IMG/VR virus record: IMGVR_UViG_3300029922_000042
Location: 21,672-85,671 of that record
DNA length: 64,000 nucleotides
Reading direction: 5' to 3' (one strand)
From: a virus
The position numbers and the translations under genes are program-made. The first letter of the stretch is position 1. Each line of letters starts with the position of its first letter. Of the stretch, positions 34,929 to 42,313 are shown piece by piece. Under the pieces are notes generated by a model. That model saw nothing but the letters and a program-made list of their open reading frames with translations. It ran no database searches and had not been told where the DNA came from.

Positions 34929-35000
34929 GGGGCTATAGTGATAATAGTAGCACGGAAGTTTTGCAAACTTCAGGACACAGAGCGTAACTGTGTAGTTCCA
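34929..35000 (+). tRNA. tRNA-Ala(TGC)
   Basis: Acceptor GGGGCTA/TAGTTCC (two G-U), anticodon stem GAAGT/ACTTC with loop TTTGCAA, T arm CACAG/CTGTG. Discriminator A; no encoded CCA, unlike most tRNAs here. Confidence 0.82.
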
Positions 35001-35004
35001 ATCC

Positions 35005-35078
35005 GGTCTGGAAGCATTAAAGTGATGCAGAGAACTCTTAATTCTCAGAATAGGGAGCGTTACCCTAGCAGACCACCA
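35005..35078 (+). tRNA. tRNA-Lys(CTT)
   Basis: Acceptor GGTCTGG/GCAGACC with one G-G mismatch next to the D arm, D arm GCAT/ATGC, anticodon stem GAGAA/TTCTC with loop CTCTTAA, T arm TAGGG/CCCTA, discriminator A and encoded CCA. Reads AAG. Confidence 0.87.
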
Positions 35079-35354
35079 ATTAAAACGAATGATCAAATTG
35101 AACATGTAGAACTTATTACTATACCTCTGCCTATAGTACTAGAAATAGTAAAGGAGTATATAGAAGCTAAATATAATCTAACTGGTGGAGAAATATTTTT
35201 AAGAAAACAAAAAGGACCAACACCTGCTACAGGATATATGAAACTAAATGAGCCTGAATTGTATGATTTAAAATATAGAACTGTTGCAACACAAGCTGAT
35301 ATACATAAAGATTTATCAGAATTGCTGGAAAGAAAGTTAGAAATTGATTTGTAA
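35079..35354 (+). CDS. Tail-bearing fragment lacking an obvious start codon
   Basis: The frame ending LLERKLEIDL (a member of the tail family) is open upstream through both tRNAs, but there is no in-frame ATG, GTG or TTG near the end of tRNA-Lys; in-frame candidates are ATT at 35079 or 35097. An ATG at 35089 is in another frame and stops after six codons. The gene either uses a rare start, has a base change, or lost its 5' end when tRNA genes were inserted. The coding pattern (ITIPLPIVLEIVKEYIEAKY) looks real. Confidence 0.45.
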   Translation: MKTNDQIEHVELITIPLPIVLEIVKEYIEAKYNLTGGEIFLRKQKGPTPATGYMKLNEPELYDLKYRTVATQADIHKDLSELLERKLEIDL

Positions 35355-35360
35355 GTCATT

Positions 35361-35437
35361 GCAAACGAAGCTTATATGGATAAGCAACCGACTTTTAATC
35401 GGTAGATAGCTTGGTTCGAATCCAGCCGTTTGCACCA
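35361..35437 (+). tRNA. tRNA-Lys(TTT)
   Basis: Perfect acceptor GCAAACG/CGTTTGC, anticodon stem ACCGA/TCGGT with loop CTTTTAA, T loop TTCGAAT, discriminator A and encoded CCA. Confidence 0.92.
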
Positions 35438-35449
35438 ATTTAATAATTT

Positions 35450-35535
35450 GCACTGTTATCCCGTAGAGGTAGCGGATTCGACTGTAGATCGAATGCTAAA
35501 TAGCTCGGGTGGTTCAACTCCATCACAGTGCACCA
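35450..35535 (+). tRNA. tRNA-Tyr(GTA)
   Basis: Perfect acceptor GCACTGT/ACAGTGC, anticodon stem TTCGA/TCGAA with loop CTGTAGA, long variable arm as in bacterial class II tRNA-Tyr, discriminator A and encoded CCA. Confidence 0.92.
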
Positions 35536-35547
35536 AACCAAAACAAA

Positions 35548-35805
35548 ATGAAAATAAAACTAAAATATAATGCAACGGGTGCAATGAAAATTATCATGCA
35601 CATCTTAAAAAGATCTACTAAACGGCATAAGGCCCTAACTTTTAAACAAATAATGAGAGAAGGTTTAAGACTTTTTGGACCGTATCTTTATAGTGAAGAC
35701 TATATGAGAAAAGGTATGGCTGACCTTAGAAGAATAAAATTTAGACTTGTTAATCATAAACCAAAAGATTTAAGGATACAATATAGTTATAGGTACATAT
35801 ACTAA
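35548..35805 (+). CDS. Small basic protein
   Basis: 85 residues from ATG 35548, the first Met outside the tRNA-Tyr gene. Basic and helical (MHILKRSTKRHKALTFKQIMREG), so nucleic-acid binding is possible. Function unknown. Confidence 0.6.
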   Translation: MKIKLKYNATGAMKIIMHILKRSTKRHKALTFKQIMREGLRLFGPYLYSEDYMRKGMADLRRIKFRLVNHKPKDLRIQYSYRYIY

Positions 35806-35820
35806 TATAGTATAGTGACA

Positions 35821-36810
35821 TTACGAAACATTTTTATGCAAGTGTAATTCAATGGTAGAATGAGGCTCCTCCAAAGCTTTAATGGGCGTTCGACTCGCCT
35901 CACTTGCTTGTAATTGTTTAATTAATAAATTAGGTTCTTTTACTATTTCCTCCCAATTACCACCATATTTTTTAGTCTTAATGATAACTAGATTTGGCAC
36001 TTTAGCTGTTTTCATTTTGTACTCTGCTTCTTTAGTAATATATCCTTTCAATTCAACGAAAATATTGTTTAAAATAAAGTCAGGATAGTAATTGCGGGAT
36101 TTACCGTCTAACGTAGTATAAGGAAATCCTTTTAAGTTTCTAGAATAAGATAGATTTAATTGTTCGGCTATTTTGCAAAAATTATATTCCATAGTTGACT
36201 GACAGTGTATTATTGTACCATCTTTTTTGGTATAGTCTGAGTGTTTACCCCAACCTCCACCTTTACGAGGGCCTCCGGTTTTACCTTTCAATACTTTTGA
36301 TTGCAGTAACTTATAACAAGCTGAAGAACATGTTGACTTTCTGCAGTGTGTTTTAAATGGGTTAAGACATATTATACATATTTTATTCACTATTTTAACG
36401 ACTTGTCCATTTTTATATCTAAAACGAGGAATACCGTCGTTTTCGTAACGATTTTTTAATGCTAAACTTATGTTCATATTTTTAGTTTTAATTTGTTTTG
36501 TTGTTAGATGACTATTCCTATATTTAGCGCTGCAAGACTTATTGCAAAAATTTAGTTTTGTTCGTTTGATTTCCTTCTGTAATTTATATCTTGTTTTTCC
36601 ACACTGAGCACAAGTTACAAGTTTTGCAGCATTAGGTTTGCATTGTTTTGAACAATAATCGGACACACGACAACTAAGTTTATTTGCAATCTGACGTTGC
36701 ACTTCATTTTTATTTTTGTAGTATGTTTTATGACAATTACAACATTCTAAAGGTATAAGATCTCTAGAACCACAAGTGTCAAATATAGCTTGTAACATCA
36801 ATATCTTCAT
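35821..36810 (-). CDS. Zinc-finger PD-(D/E)XK-type homing endonuclease
   Basis: About 329 residues on the reverse strand, ATG at 36810 (GTG 36834 possible). At least four CxxC-based zinc-finger-like units in the N-terminal 180 residues (ECCNCHKTYY, TCAQCGK, CIICLNPF, each followed by a second Cys pair). Then a nuclease core: STMEYNFCKIAEQL, YYPDFIL and VELKGY (Glu, Asp, Glu-x-Lys), as in free-standing Vsr/PD-(D/E)XK homing endonucleases. It is the only sizeable gene on this strand. Its 3' end lies over the tRNA-Gly gene on the + strand, so the last about 30 residues are antisense tRNA. Confidence 0.8.
   Translation of the reverse strand: MKILMLQAIFDTCGSRDLIPLECCNCHKTYYKNKNEVQRQIANKLSCRVSDYCSKQCKPNAAKLVTCAQCGKTRYKLQKEIKRTKLNFCNKSCSAKYRNSHLTTKQIKTKNMNISLALKNRYENDGIPRFRYKNGQVVKIVNKICIICLNPFKTHCRKSTCSSACYKLLQSKVLKGKTGGPRKGGGWGKHSDYTKKDGTIIHCQSTMEYNFCKIAEQLNLSYSRNLKGFPYTTLDGKSRNYYPDFILNNIFVELKGYITKEAEYKMKTAKVPNLVIIKTKKYGGNWEEIVKEPNLLIKQLQASEASRTPIKALEEPHSTIELHLHKNVS
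35838..35908 (+). tRNA. tRNA-Gly(TCC)
   Basis: Perfect acceptor GCAAGTG/CACTTGC, discriminator T, anticodon stem AGGCT/AGCTT with loop CCTCCAA, T arm GGGCG/CGCCT-like. CCA is not encoded. The gene overlaps the 3' end of the reverse-strand endonuclease gene. Confidence 0.85.
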
Positions 36811-36857
36811 ATGAGTTATATTACCACTATCCACTCCAAACTAGCAACAACGATTAT

Positions 36858-36933
36858 GCTCTATTAATGTAAGGGTTAGCAATGCCGACCTGTCACGCCG
36901 GAAGAACGGATTCGAGTTCCGTATAGAGCGCCA
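36858..36933 (+). tRNA. tRNA-Asp(GTC)
   Basis: Perfect acceptor GCTCTAT/ATAGAGC, anticodon loop CTGTCAC in a five-pair stem with one A-C mismatch, T arm ACGGA/TCCGT, discriminator G and encoded CCA. Confidence 0.88.
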
Positions 36934-36943
36934 CTAAAACAAA

Positions 36944-37468
36944 ATGACAATAACTAAAAGAGACGATAGATGGTATGATGAACGAGGTAATAGTTGGAGA
37001 ACAGAAGAATCAGCTACTACATACTCACTTACCCTAATTAATTGTAGAGATTGTAGTAATTGTAATAATTGTATAGGTTGTAGTAGTTGTAGTAGTTGTA
37101 GTGGTTGTAATAGTTGTAGTGGTTGTAGTACTTGTTATAATTGTAGTGGTTGTAGTGCTTGTAATATTTTTAATTATTGTCATGATTGCAGTAGTTGTTT
37201 TAATTGTTATAGTTGTACTGATTGTAGTAATTGTAGTGATTGTAATTATTGTAGTCGTTGTAGTGATTGTAGTAGTTGCAGTAATTGTATTGATTGTAAT
37301 ATTTGTAGTGATTGTAGTTATTGTAGTAGTTGTAGTAGTTGTACTAACTGTAATCATTGTGAATTGTGTGGAAAATTAGTTGATCAAAAGTTTCAAGAAA
37401 AGATTAAAGACCCATTAATTAGGACAGAGTTTAATGTAGAAAACAGGTTACTAGAACCAGACTTATAA
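36944..37468 (+). CDS. Cys-x-x triplet-repeat protein, copy 4
   Basis: 174 residues. Cap DRWYDERGNSWRTEESAT, then about 36 Cys triplets interrupted once by NIF in place of NxC (about residue 76), and tail NVENRLLEPDL. The loss of one Cys without loss of phase suggests point mutation in a tolerant repeat. It starts 10 nt after tRNA-Asp and is followed by a tail-less gene. Confidence 0.88.
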   Translation: MTITKRDDRWYDERGNSWRTEESATTYSLTLINCRDCSNCNNCIGCSSCSSCSGCNSCSGCSTCYNCSGCSACNIFNYCHDCSSCFNCYSCTDCSNCSDCNYCSRCSDCSSCSNCIDCNICSDCSYCSSCSSCTNCNHCELCGKLVDQKFQEKIKDPLIRTEFNVENRLLEPDL

Positions 37469-37472
37469 ATTT

Positions 37473-37754
37473 ATGCAGTTAATTGAACAAACAATACTAG
37501 ACTATATTGTAAAACCTGATAAACTTGAAACTAAGTTGTCTCATATTATTGGATTTAATATAGTCAAAAACAAGCTATCACCAACCTCAATCAAATGTGT
37601 TACTACAATACTAGAACAGGAAAAGGATGCAGTGGATTATTTTACTGTTCATCCATATACTAGGCTAGGTTGTGATAATACCAATTATGATAGGCAAAAT
37701 GATTCTTTGTACCAATCACCTAACCAATTTCGTTACTTAACATACACTGATTAA
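37473..37754 (+). CDS. Unknown small protein before the Cas4-like gene
   Basis: 93 residues, N-terminal helical (MQLIEQTILDYIVKPDKLE), C-terminal polar and aromatic. The stop and the next start are adjacent or overlapping (TTAATG), so it is probably co-translated with the nuclease gene. Confidence 0.6.
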   Translation: MQLIEQTILDYIVKPDKLETKLSHIIGFNIVKNKLSPTSIKCVTTILEQEKDAVDYFTVHPYTRLGCDNTNYDRQNDSLYQSPNQFRYLTYTD

Positions 37755-38527
37755 TGACCTGGCGCTTCTCACATTCAAGTATAGGAAGTTACAAGCAATG
37801 TCCTAAGAAGTATGAACTTACCTACCTTCAAAAAGGTAAAGTACAAAAAGAGGATACAGTTGAACTATTCTTAGGAAAAAGGGTGCATGAATGTTTAGAA
37901 GTATTATATCACTATGCTAATTTAGGCAATACCTGGCTTTTAAAAGATTTGACTGATCTATTTATCGTTTTATGGGAAGAGAAATGGAATAATGATATAA
38001 AGATAGTTAGATTCGGCCTACCTGCTCTACATTACCTTGATTTAGGTATAAAACAACTAACTGACTACTATAATAAGTATCATCCTTTCAACCAACACAA
38101 ATCCCTGAGTTTAGAGCAGAAGCTATATTTTAATTTAGCCCAAGATGAAAAGTATGTAATGTCTGGAGTAATTGATAGGATAGAAGAAATTGAGCCTGAC
38201 TATCTAGCTATTCATGATTATAAGACTGGTAAGAATATGATGAGTCAGAAAGAATGTGACTCAGACCGACAACTTGCTACTTATGCTATTGGGGTTTTAA
38301 ATAAATATCCTGCTACTCAAAAAATTGATTTAGTCTGGCATTATCTACTATATAATGTTGAAGTTGTATCTAGTAGGACTGCTGAACAATTAGAAAAGTT
38401 AAAGGTTGAACTGATAACAGATATTGATACTATATCTAAAGCTGTTACAGATAATAACTTCAAAACTAATATATCACGTTTATGTGATTGGTGTGAAGTT
38501 AAGAAATTTTGTCCTGCTCACAAATAA
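37754..38527 (+). CDS. Cas4/RecB-like Fe-S PD-(D/E)XK nuclease
   Basis: 257 residues. Cys16 in SYKQCPKKY and the C-terminal Cys244, Cys247 and Cys253 (CDWCEVKKFC) form a four-cysteine Fe-S signature. The nuclease motifs are GKRVHECLE, GVIDRIE, IHDYKTGK and RQLATYA. This matches phage Cas4/AddB-type single-strand exonucleases used in recombination. No Cas1, Cas2 or CRISPR array is present. Confidence 0.88.
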   Translation: MTWRFSHSSIGSYKQCPKKYELTYLQKGKVQKEDTVELFLGKRVHECLEVLYHYANLGNTWLLKDLTDLFIVLWEEKWNNDIKIVRFGLPALHYLDLGIKQLTDYYNKYHPFNQHKSLSLEQKLYFNLAQDEKYVMSGVIDRIEEIEPDYLAIHDYKTGKNMMSQKECDSDRQLATYAIGVLNKYPATQKIDLVWHYLLYNVEVVSSRTAEQLEKLKVELITDIDTISKAVTDNNFKTNISRLCDWCEVKKFCPAHK

Positions 38528-38532
38528 TTTTA

Positions 38533-38608
38533 GGCTGTATAGTGAAAGTGGATATCATACAATTCTTCTAAATTTGAGTTCCTGGTTCGATCCCAGGTAC
38601 AGCCACCA
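38533..38608 (+). tRNA. tRNA-Arg(TCT)
   Basis: Perfect acceptor GGCTGTA/TACAGCC, anticodon loop CTTCTAA in a stem with one T-T mismatch, T arm CCTGG/CCAGG with TTCGATC loop, discriminator A and encoded CCA. Reads AGA, the commonest Arg codon in these genes. Confidence 0.88.
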
Positions 38609-38672
38609 TTTTAAAACCGAAGCCGTTGAACTTCATTAAATCTTCAACAAACAACAAATAAACACTAACTAT

Positions 38673-39215
38673 ATGAATAAAGTACCTATTACTAAAACCG
38701 CCCTACAAGCACTTTCAACTCCTACTAAAGATGTGATTGACAAGGCTTCACCACTAATTAAACGCTTTGCTGAAATTATCATGGGTTATTATAGCCCTGA
38801 AGAACCAGCTGTTTTTGAGTCTGAAGGAGATAAGACAGTCCAAGCTTTGTTTGATAAATGGCCTAAAGATGATACTACTTTGCGGCTAGCTGAATTGACT
38901 GAGGCTATTTACGGATATAAGCCTGTTGTTAAAGATAATAAGACGATTAAATTTGGAGAATTGATTAAGTACAATAGTGACGTCTATGTAACTGTGCATA
39001 GTGATAGTAATAGTTTTTATGTTGCTTCAGTGAATGGAGCAAATTGTCTACGTCTATATCCAAATAATGCTATTAATAAAGTTACGGCTGCTGAAGCTGG
39101 TATTTTTGTTAAAGAATTCTTGAAAGTTAAACCTAGTATATTACTTACTACGCTAGGTAAGGTAGCTATCAGTATTGTTTTAGAGTTTTTGGAACAGGTT
39201 GGAGATAATATTTAA
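38673..39215 (+). CDS. Unknown protein, possibly abundant
   Basis: 180 residues, mostly helical, no cysteine motif. It has a long A/C-rich leader (AACAAACAACAAATAAACAC) like those of the SSB-like and 17744 genes, which suggests its own promoter and high expression. Function unknown. Confidence 0.65.
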   Translation: MNKVPITKTALQALSTPTKDVIDKASPLIKRFAEIIMGYYSPEEPAVFESEGDKTVQALFDKWPKDDTTLRLAELTEAIYGYKPVVKDNKTIKFGELIKYNSDVYVTVHSDSNSFYVASVNGANCLRLYPNNAINKVTAAEAGIFVKEFLKVKPSILLTTLGKVAISIVLEFLEQVGDNI

Positions 39216-39221
39216 TCTAGT

Positions 39222-39297
39222 TGGTGTGTAGCTCAATTGGTAGAGCAATCGATTGTTACTCGATAGGTTCTTGGTCCGACTCCAAGCACACCAGCCA
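39222..39297 (+). tRNA. tRNA-Asn(GTT)
   Basis: Perfect acceptor TGGTGTG/CACACCA, anticodon stem ATCGA/TCGAT with loop TTGTTAC, discriminator G and encoded CCA. Confidence 0.92.
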
Positions 39298-39302
39298 ACA
39301 TT

Positions 39303-39443
39303 TGCTAGGTAGTTTAATATTATGTGTTATAATGATGACTTCAATAGACTATCTGCTAGCGTAGTTGCGACCCATTATTAAACGCACTTGTAAAACCACA
39401 GCTTTCTAAGCTGTTGATGTCGTGTCAAGAACGACCCTGGCTG
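39303..39443 (+). ncRNA. tRNA-Arg(TCT)-like RNA with about 90-nt insertion in place of the D arm
   Basis: The 3' half looks like a tRNA: anticodon stem ACAGC/GCTGT with loop TTTCTAA (39398-39414), then T arm GTCGT/ACGAC with loop GTCAAGA, then CCTGGCT. The best 5' acceptor match, GCTAGG (39304-39309, six of seven pairs), lies about 90 nt before the anticodon stem instead of about 19. The interval holds ATTAT/ATAAT and GCTAG/CTAGC stems. Could be an intron-bearing tRNA, a tRNA-like regulatory RNA, or a tRNA remnant. Confidence 0.45.
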
Positions 39444-39450
39444 TCAATTT

Positions 39451-39633
39451 ATGAATGAACAACAACGTAAGAAAAAACTAGTAGATGTAATAAATCTGGT
39501 TGATGATGAACTTAGACTAGTTATCAAAGCAACTTATGCTAAAGAGCGTACAACTGAGGAAAGACTAGCAATTGCAGATATAATAGAGGCTCAAGGCCGA
39601 CTATTAGATGCACAGTCACGTCTCGAAAAATAA
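39451..39633 (+). CDS. Small helical protein
   Basis: 60 residues, highly charged and helical throughout (LVDVINLVDDELRLVIKATYAKE). No recognised family. Flanked by tRNA-type genes on both sides. Confidence 0.6.
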   Translation: MNEQQRKKKLVDVINLVDDELRLVIKATYAKERTTEERLAIADIIEAQGRLLDAQSRLEK

Positions 39634-39638
39634 ACTTT

Positions 39639-39715
39639 TGCGGGAGGGTAGGTTAGATCTACAGAAGTCTCATAAGCTTCTTTAAACTAGGTGCAATTCC
39701 TAGTCTCCGCACCCA
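39639..39715 (+). tRNA. tRNA-Met(CAT)
   Basis: Anticodon stem GAAGT/GCTTC with loop CTCATAA, D arm GTAG/CTAC, T arm CTAGG/CCTAG. The acceptor (TGCGGGA region with TCTCCGCA) is imperfect and appears to carry a bulge, and the 3' end reads ACCCA rather than CCA. Could be elongator Met, initiator, or an Ile(AUA) tRNA. Confidence 0.75.
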
Positions 39716-39722
39716 TTTAAAT

Positions 39723-40148
39723 ATGAACCATAACCTTTGTCCTAACTGTAATAATACTGGAAAATATCTTGAATACTTTGATTCTTTCTATTGTCCTGAC
39801 TGTGATAACTGGCTTGAACCAATTTGTGAGGATAAAGAATGTAGATATTGTAGTGATAGGCCGGAAAAGCCTAGTTTACAATTTTTACCTAATAAAAAGA
39901 CTTATTCTGACTTAATAGGTGATTTAATGGAATATAATCATTTCGTAGCTCTAACCGTATCTGGTTCTATAATAACTGAAGATGGTTATGTCGAATCTGT
40001 ATTTATTGATGGTATTCATAGACCGGAGATATATATTGAGGGTGGCTGGACATTGGAACCGGATAGTAAATTTTATAAACACTACGAATTATTAGAGTTG
40101 GGTAAAGCATTTCCTGATAAGGTAATTCAATTAGAATGGTGTACCTAG
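39723..40148 (+). CDS. Zinc-ribbon protein
   Basis: 141 residues. Cys pairs CPNC (6-9), CPDC (24-27), CEDKEC and CRYC form one or two zinc ribbons in the first 45 residues; the rest is unassigned with an acidic C-terminal half. Possibly nucleic-acid binding. Followed one base later by a Cys-repeat gene. Confidence 0.65.
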   Translation: MNHNLCPNCNNTGKYLEYFDSFYCPDCDNWLEPICEDKECRYCSDRPEKPSLQFLPNKKTYSDLIGDLMEYNHFVALTVSGSIITEDGYVESVFIDGIHRPEIYIEGGWTLEPDSKFYKHYELLELGKAFPDKVIQLEWCT

Positions 40149-40149
40149 T

Positions 40150-40557
40150 ATGACAATAACTAAAAGAGACGATAGATGGTATGATGAACGAGGTAATAGC
40201 TGGGATACTGAAGAAGCAGCTACTTTATACTCACCTACCCTAACCGATTGTACTAATTGTTATAATTGTTATAGTTGTACTAATTGTAGTCATTGTAGTA
40301 GTAGTTGTATTAATTGTAAAGATTGTAGTAGTTGTAGAGATTGTTATAATTGTAGTAATTGTAGTAGTTGTAGAGATTGTTATTATTGTAGTAATTGTAT
40401 TAATTGTAATAGTTGTAGAAGATGTAGTCGTTGTGATAGCTGTAGTGATTGTAGTGAGTGTATTGGTTGTAATGACTGGACTAATAATAAGAAATATGAA
40501 CCAGTAATTAGACCATTTATAGATTGTAGAGATAGACTATTAGACCCTTATTTATGA
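40150..40557 (+). CDS. Cys-x-x triplet-repeat protein, copy 5
   Basis: 135 residues. Cap DRWYDERGNSWDTEEAAT, about 25 Cys with one phase shift (CSSSC, a four-residue unit after residue about 47), C-terminal PFIDCRDRLLDPYL identical in type to copy 2. The phase shift shows that strict three-residue periodicity can be broken, which would tilt the Cys face. Overlaps the next gene by 4 nt. Confidence 0.88.
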   Translation: MTITKRDDRWYDERGNSWDTEEAATLYSPTLTDCTNCYNCYSCTNCSHCSSSCINCKDCSSCRDCYNCSNCSSCRDCYYCSNCINCNSCRRCSRCDSCSDCSECIGCNDWTNNKKYEPVIRPFIDCRDRLLDPYL

Positions 40558-40931
40558 ATTCCAAATTTGAACAATTATTACGAACTAAAGGCTGGGTAGT
40601 TGAAAATAACAATATTTATGTCAAGGATTACCATTTTATATTGAATAATATGGATAAGTTAGTATCCATCAATGTATACTTTTCAGGCTATACCAATGAT
40701 GGATTTCCCAAGTTTGCTAGATATTCAGCTTTAAATAAATCAAGTATCTATTTATCCAAAGCTAATGCATATACTATAATTAAGAGTAAAGATAGAATTA
40801 TATTAATGTTGGATCTAGCTGGGCAAGAATGTGCTATTAAATTTTTAATGTATAGTGAAGCAGTCCATACACTTATGCATCAAGCTAAACTAATATTGGA
40901 CCAAGCTAATCAAACTTATGCAAGTATCTAG
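40554..40931 (+). CDS. Unknown protein
   Basis: 125 residues, mixed alpha/beta, C-terminal helices. No motif recognised. Its end overlaps the metallophosphatase start by 14 nt. Confidence 0.6.
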   Translation: MNSKFEQLLRTKGWVVENNNIYVKDYHFILNNMDKLVSINVYFSGYTNDGFPKFARYSALNKSSIYLSKANAYTIIKSKDRIILMLDLAGQECAIKFLMYSEAVHTLMHQAKLILDQANQTYASI

Positions 40932-41661
40932 TAATAAGCAAAGAGTGTTAGTACTATCAGATGTTCATCAAGATATAGCTAGACTAAGATATATTTTAAC
41001 CCACGAAGACTACGATTTTATAGTTAATTTAGGGGATTTGTTTGATTCATTTGATTATAGGAGAGAAGATGATATAGTAGATACTTGTAAATTCATAACT
41101 GAGTATATAGATAATCCTAACTATATTTCACTTCAAGGCAATCATGACCTACATTATCTATACAGTAGTCCTATGACTTGGTGCTCTGGTTATCATAAAA
41201 ATAAAGAGAAAGTAATTAATAGGTACTTTAAACAGGATAAAATAGAAGTAAGAAAGAAGTTTCGATGGTATTGTTGGATAGATGACTTTCTTTGTACCCA
41301 TGCTGGACTACATCCTTATTACCTAAGCCCTATGCAATCTTTAAATAAGGAAGAGTTATCAATTTGGTTAGACAATGAAAGTAAGAAGGCTGAAACTAAT
41401 TTACTCATAGAACAACCTCATTGGTTTTATAGTGCTGGAAAAGCTAGAGGTGGTAGAGCTAGTGTAGGAGGGATTGTTTGGTTAGATTTTAATCAAGAAT
41501 TTGTAGCAATAGATGGCCTAAATCAGTTATGCGGTCATACTCCTTACAATAACATAACTCAATACAAGAATACTAATAGTTATGATATTGATTGTCATGT
41601 AGCTCAATATCTTATAATACAGAATGGTAAGTTAGAAATTAAAGACTATGTAGATTTATGA
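40918..41661 (+). CDS. Calcineurin-like metallophosphatase
   Basis: 247 residues. Motifs LVLSDVHQD (about 11-19), VNLGDLFD (about 39-46), LQGNHDLHY (about 74-82), THAGLHP (about 130) and LCGHTPY (about 206) give the complete dinuclear-metal site. Resembles phage lambda-type protein phosphatases and ApaH-like Ap4A hydrolases; the substrate cannot be told from sequence alone. Confidence 0.85.
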   Translation: MQVSSNKQRVLVLSDVHQDIARLRYILTHEDYDFIVNLGDLFDSFDYRREDDIVDTCKFITEYIDNPNYISLQGNHDLHYLYSSPMTWCSGYHKNKEKVINRYFKQDKIEVRKKFRWYCWIDDFLCTHAGLHPYYLSPMQSLNKEELSIWLDNESKKAETNLLIEQPHWFYSAGKARGGRASVGGIVWLDFNQEFVAIDGLNQLCGHTPYNNITQYKNTNSYDIDCHVAQYLIIQNGKLEIKDYVDL

Positions 41662-41846
41662 AATATTTCGTCACTTATAAAGAGGCTAACTATCCTAAAA
41701 CTTGGACTTGTTCTAATGAACCTGCTTGGGAATCTAGTTTTCGTGAATTCAATAATCTTAAAGATGCCGAAGATCTGATAAATGGTATAATTAATCAAAC
41801 TGAATATTTTAAAGATATTAATTTATCTGTTGCAGTAGTTATGTAA
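41658..41846 (+). CDS. Small unknown protein
   Basis: 62 residues starting MKYFVTYKEANYPKTWTC; coupled to the phosphatase gene by an ATGA overlap and followed 3 nt later by tRNA-Ser. Function unknown. Confidence 0.6.
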   Translation: MKYFVTYKEANYPKTWTCSNEPAWESSFREFNNLKDAEDLINGIINQTEYFKDINLSVAVVM

Positions 41847-41849
41847 TTT

Positions 41850-41936
41850 GGCAGCATCGCATAATGGTATTGCCCCTCATTTGAAGTGAGAGTGCGGGTA
41901 ACACCGGTGAGGGTTCGAGTCCTTCTGCTGCCTCCA
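41850..41936 (+). tRNA. tRNA-Ser(TGA)
   Basis: Perfect acceptor GGCAGCA/TGCTGCC, loop TTTGAAG in a CTCA/TGAG stem, long variable arm (class II), T arm GAGGG/CCTTC with TTCGAGT loop, discriminator T and encoded CCA. Confidence 0.9.
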
Positions 41937-41942
41937 ATTTAA

Positions 41943-42016
41943 CCAGATATAGCGTAATAGTAGCGTACAAGCCCTGGGAGCTTGTGGTGTCTGTGCAACT
42001 CAGACTATCTGGACCA
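41943..42016 (+). tRNA. tRNA-Pro(TGG)
   Basis: Perfect acceptor CCAGATA/TATCTGG, anticodon stem CAAGC/GCTTG with loop CCTGGGA (C at position 33 instead of U), T arm GTCTG/CAGAC, discriminator A and encoded CCA. Confidence 0.85.
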
Positions 42017-42019
42017 TTA

Positions 42020-42309
42020 TTTACTAGTTACCGGGTCCGAAACTGTCCTTAACCAGACAAAGTAGGTACCAAATACAGATAGAGAACTGTAGTCAACAAC
42101 GCACACTTAGTAAATGGAGTGTGGACGGAAATGAGCCAGGGAATCTGGATGATACCGTGCAGCCAACAACTTAGTAATAAGTCTGTGGACATGATAGGTG
42201 AAGGTCAGGATAACAACCTGGACAAGTCCTAAAGGGTTATGTAAATAGTATAGCAATATACAGCCCAGTACCTTGAAATATAGGTGTGTTGAGCCTGGTA
42301 ATTAGTAAA
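42020..42309 (+). ncRNA. Structured RNA of about 290 nt between tRNA-Pro and tRNA-Ile
   Basis: The ends pair: TTTACTAGTTACC (42020-42032) with GGTAATTAGTAAA (42297-42309), 13 bp with one G-U. Inside are many local stems: ACAG/CTGT, CACACT/AGTGTG enclosed by GTC/GAC, CCAG/CTGG, ACTTA/TAAGT, CAGG/CCTG, GTATA-GCAA-TATAC (a GNRA-type loop) nested in GGG/CCC, and ACCT/AGGT. No frame of note crosses it. Large ornate RNAs (GOLLD, ROOL) occur in phage tRNA regions, but size and details do not let me assign it. It is not needed as an intron because both flanking tRNAs are complete. Confidence 0.7.
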
Positions 42310-42313
42310 ACAT

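Noticed and set aside
34938-35078. Protein-coding start at 34938
   Set aside because: The frame runs through complete tRNA-Ala and tRNA-Lys genes; coding before 35079 is not credible.
35882-36088. Forward-strand frame over the reverse endonuclease gene
   Set aside because: It begins in tRNA-Gly and has no coding signature; the reverse frame carries zinc-finger and nuclease motifs.
37754-38527. CRISPR adaptation module based on Cas4
   Set aside because: No Cas1, Cas2 or repeat array in the window; the protein fits stand-alone phage Cas4/AddB-type nucleases.
42020-42309. Group I or II intron between tRNA-Pro and tRNA-Ile
   Set aside because: Both tRNAs are complete without splicing and I could not find a convincing group I core or group II domain V; kept as an unassigned structured RNA.
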